64,000 nt of DNA from Bacteroidota bacterium (GTDB taxonomy: Bacteria; Bacteroidota; Bacteroidia; Chitinophagales; Chitinophagaceae), in the NCBI GenBank assembly GCA_947457075.1, contig CANGUG010000013.1:1-64000 (forward strand), given 5' to 3'. Position numbers and translations under genes: made by a program. The notes beneath the pieces are model-generated. The model ran no database searches, was not told the origin of the DNA, and saw only the letters and a list, made by a program, of their open reading frames with translations. This document shows, in pieces, positions 62,913 through 64,000 of the stretch (positions are counted from its first letter, which is position 1; every line of letters begins with the position of its first letter).

Positions 62913-63725
62913 TTATACCGCAACATTAAAATCTCTTAGCGCATCATTTAAACTAGTCTTTAAATCGGTACTAGGTTTACGTTGACCAATGATTAATGCG
63001 CAACTAACTTGGTATTCTCCTGCTGGGAAAGACTTTTTGTAAGATCCTGGTATTACTACACTTCTGGCAGGAACACGTCCTTTGTATTCTATTGGAGTAT
63101 CGCCACTTACGTCAATAATTTTAGTGCTTTTTGTCAACACCACATTGGCGCCTAACACTACTTCTTTTTCTAAATGTACTCCTTCCACAACAATACATCT
63201 GCTACCAATAAAACAACCATCTTCCACAATCACAGGACTAGCTTGTAATGGTTCAAGTACGCCACCAATGCCAACGCCACCACTTAAATGCACATTTTTT
63301 CCAATCTGCGCACAGCTACCCACCGTTGCCCAAGTATCCACCATTGTACCTTCATCAACAAAAGCACCAATATTTACATAACTTGGCATAAGGACCACAT
63401 TTTTTGCTAAGTAAGCACCATATCTTGCTATTGCATGAGGAACCGCTCTTACGCCTAATTGAGCATACCCTGATTTCAATAACATCTTATCATGAAATTC
63501 AAAAGGAGCCAATTCCCAGGTTTGCATTTGTTGAATACCAAAGTACATAAGTATGGCTTGTTTTACCCACTCATTTACCATCCAATCATTTTCGTTTGGT
63601 TCCGCCACTCTTAGTCTTCCTTTATCTACTTCCTCAATCACTTCACGCACTGCGTTGCTATAGGTTTCCTCTTTTAACAAGGCACGGTCGTTCCATGCAG
63701 CTTCAATTTTTGTTTGTAAGTCCAT
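62913..63725 (-). CDS. dapD: 2,3,4,5-tetrahydropyridine-2,6-dicarboxylate N-succinyltransferase
   Basis: A 270-residue enzyme of the lysine/diaminopimelate succinylase branch (E. coli DapD 274). An N-terminal helical part (IEAAWNDRALLK, VDKGRLRVAEP, WVKQAILMYFG) precedes a left-handed beta-helix of hexapeptide repeats (NIGAFVDEGTMVDTWATVG, GVGIGGVLEP, CFIGSRCIVVEGV). The ATG at 63725 gives the family start; the frame opens earlier at a GTG (63785) upstream of a -7 box. The next gene's probable ATG lies inside its 3' end. Confidence 0.95.
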   Translation of the reverse strand: MDLQTKIEAAWNDRALLKEETYSNAVREVIEEVDKGRLRVAEPNENDWMVNEWVKQAILMYFGIQQMQTWELAPFEFHDKMLLKSGYAQLGVRAVPHAIARYGAYLAKNVVLMPSYVNIGAFVDEGTMVDTWATVGSCAQIGKNVHLSGGVGIGGVLEPLQASPVIVEDGCFIGSRCIVVEGVHLEKEVVLGANVVLTKSTKIIDVSGDTPIEYKGRVPARSVVIPGSYKKSFPAGEYQVSCALIIGQRKPSTDLKTSLNDALRDFNVAV

Positions 63726-63740
63726 TGGTATCAATTTTGG

Positions 63741-63748
63741 CAAAAATA
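63741..63748 (-). promoter_or_regulatory. -7 promoter box for dapD
   Basis: Minus-strand TATTTTTG matches TAnnTTTG, 15 bases before the ATG, with a TTG 23 bases upstream. It excludes the upstream GTG as the dapD start. Confidence 0.55.
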
Positions 63749-63816
63749 CATGCTCAGCGACTATTTTTAACCAATTCTTTTGCACAATAAACTAGTGCAT
63801 TTTTAACATGTATTGT

Positions 63817-63824
63817 TTAATTTG
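63817..63824 (+). promoter_or_regulatory. -7-like box, 4 bases before the tsaC-like gene
   Basis: TTAATTTG, one base off TAnnTTTG, followed by CAAC and the ATG at 63829. The spacer is identical to that before the RlpA-like gene. Confidence 0.4.
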
Positions 63825-63828
63825 CAAC

Positions 63829-64000
63829 ATGTTTCCTCATCATGACGATATACAAGCTTGCATAGAAACACTTCATCAGGGAGGGTTGCTTTTATATCCA
63901 ACCGATACCGTTTGGGGAATTGGTTGTGATGCTACCAATGAAAGAGCTATTCAACGTATTTTTGAATTAAAGAAAAGAGTAGATACCAAAGCAATGATTG
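63829..64000 (+). CDS. threonylcarbamoyl-AMP synthase (TsaC/Sua5/YrdC), partial
   Basis: The first 57 codons of a gene running off the right edge. The translation MFPHHDDIQACIETL then GGLLLYPTDTVWGIGCDATN and IFELKKRVDTKAMI is the N-terminus of the YrdC fold: YPTDTVWGIGCDA is the nucleotide/threonine-site signature, and KKR the following basic segment. It makes threonylcarbamoyl-AMP for the t6A modification at position 37 of tRNAs. Whether it is the short TsaC or long Sua5 form cannot be seen. Confidence 0.88.
   Translation, partial: MFPHHDDIQACIETLHQGGLLLYPTDTVWGIGCDATNERAIQRIFELKKRVDTKAMI

Overview
The window is one contiguous piece of a low-GC Bacteroidota chromosome, most likely family Chitinophagaceae. 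The reasons are the -7 promoter boxes of the form TAnnTTTG, the near absence of Shine-Dalgarno sequences, outer-membrane and DUF5689 families typical of the phylum, an RND pump fused to its outer-membrane channel, and the gene set as a whole. Genus is not claimed. I see no rRNA, tRNA, CRISPR array, insertion sequence or prophage. The region is gene-dense and mostly housekeeping.

Layout. 1-0.5 kb: the 5' end of rpsR and rpsF. 0.5-5 kb: a secreted nuclease/phosphatase-like protein divergent from an outer-membrane beta-barrel and a DUF5689 lipoprotein. 5-12.9 kb: htpG, recJ, a polyprenyl synthase, a HAD phosphatase, an acyltransferase, a thioesterase and a dipeptide epimerase. 13-20.7 kb: proline dehydrogenase, thyA-folA, two methyltransferases, an RlpA-like barrel protein, a rhodanese-thioredoxin lipoprotein, fmt and an FKBP isomerase. 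20.7-20.9 kb: a candidate small RNA. 21-32 kb: pepT, an ExbB/ExbD pair, prmC, an IMPACT-family protein, a hydroxyacyl-CoA dehydrogenase, mrp, cmk, ispH, an ABC-F ATPase and a phage-repressor-like regulator preceded by a tandem repeat. 32-46.7 kb: gcvP, a cysteine-cluster protein, the operon folK/deoxynucleoside kinase/MFS, the operon sppA/ABC-2 permease/SRPBCC protein, queG, clpB and a TCR/Tet-type MFS transporter. 46.7-56 kb: purine nucleoside phosphorylase, a putative porin and a heavy-metal module (HMA protein, small secreted protein, fused RND pump plus TolC-like channel, membrane-fusion adaptor). 56-61.7 kb: an overlapping operon of M42 peptidase, class I glutamine amidotransferase and ATP-grasp-like protein; a LuxE-like protein; and a membrane-spanning sensor with a cytoplasmic DNA-binding-like tail. 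62-64 kb: an EamA transporter with an apparent frameshift, dapD and the start of a tsaC-like gene.

Least explained parts: the amidotransferase/ATP-grasp/M42 operon, the transmembrane sensor, the candidate small RNA, and a recurring promoter layout in which the -7 box lies only 4-5 bases before the start codon, which predicts leaderless mRNAs. Starts were often moved inward to an ATG, because the longest reading frame began at GTG/TTG inside the promoter box or well before the conserved N-terminus.
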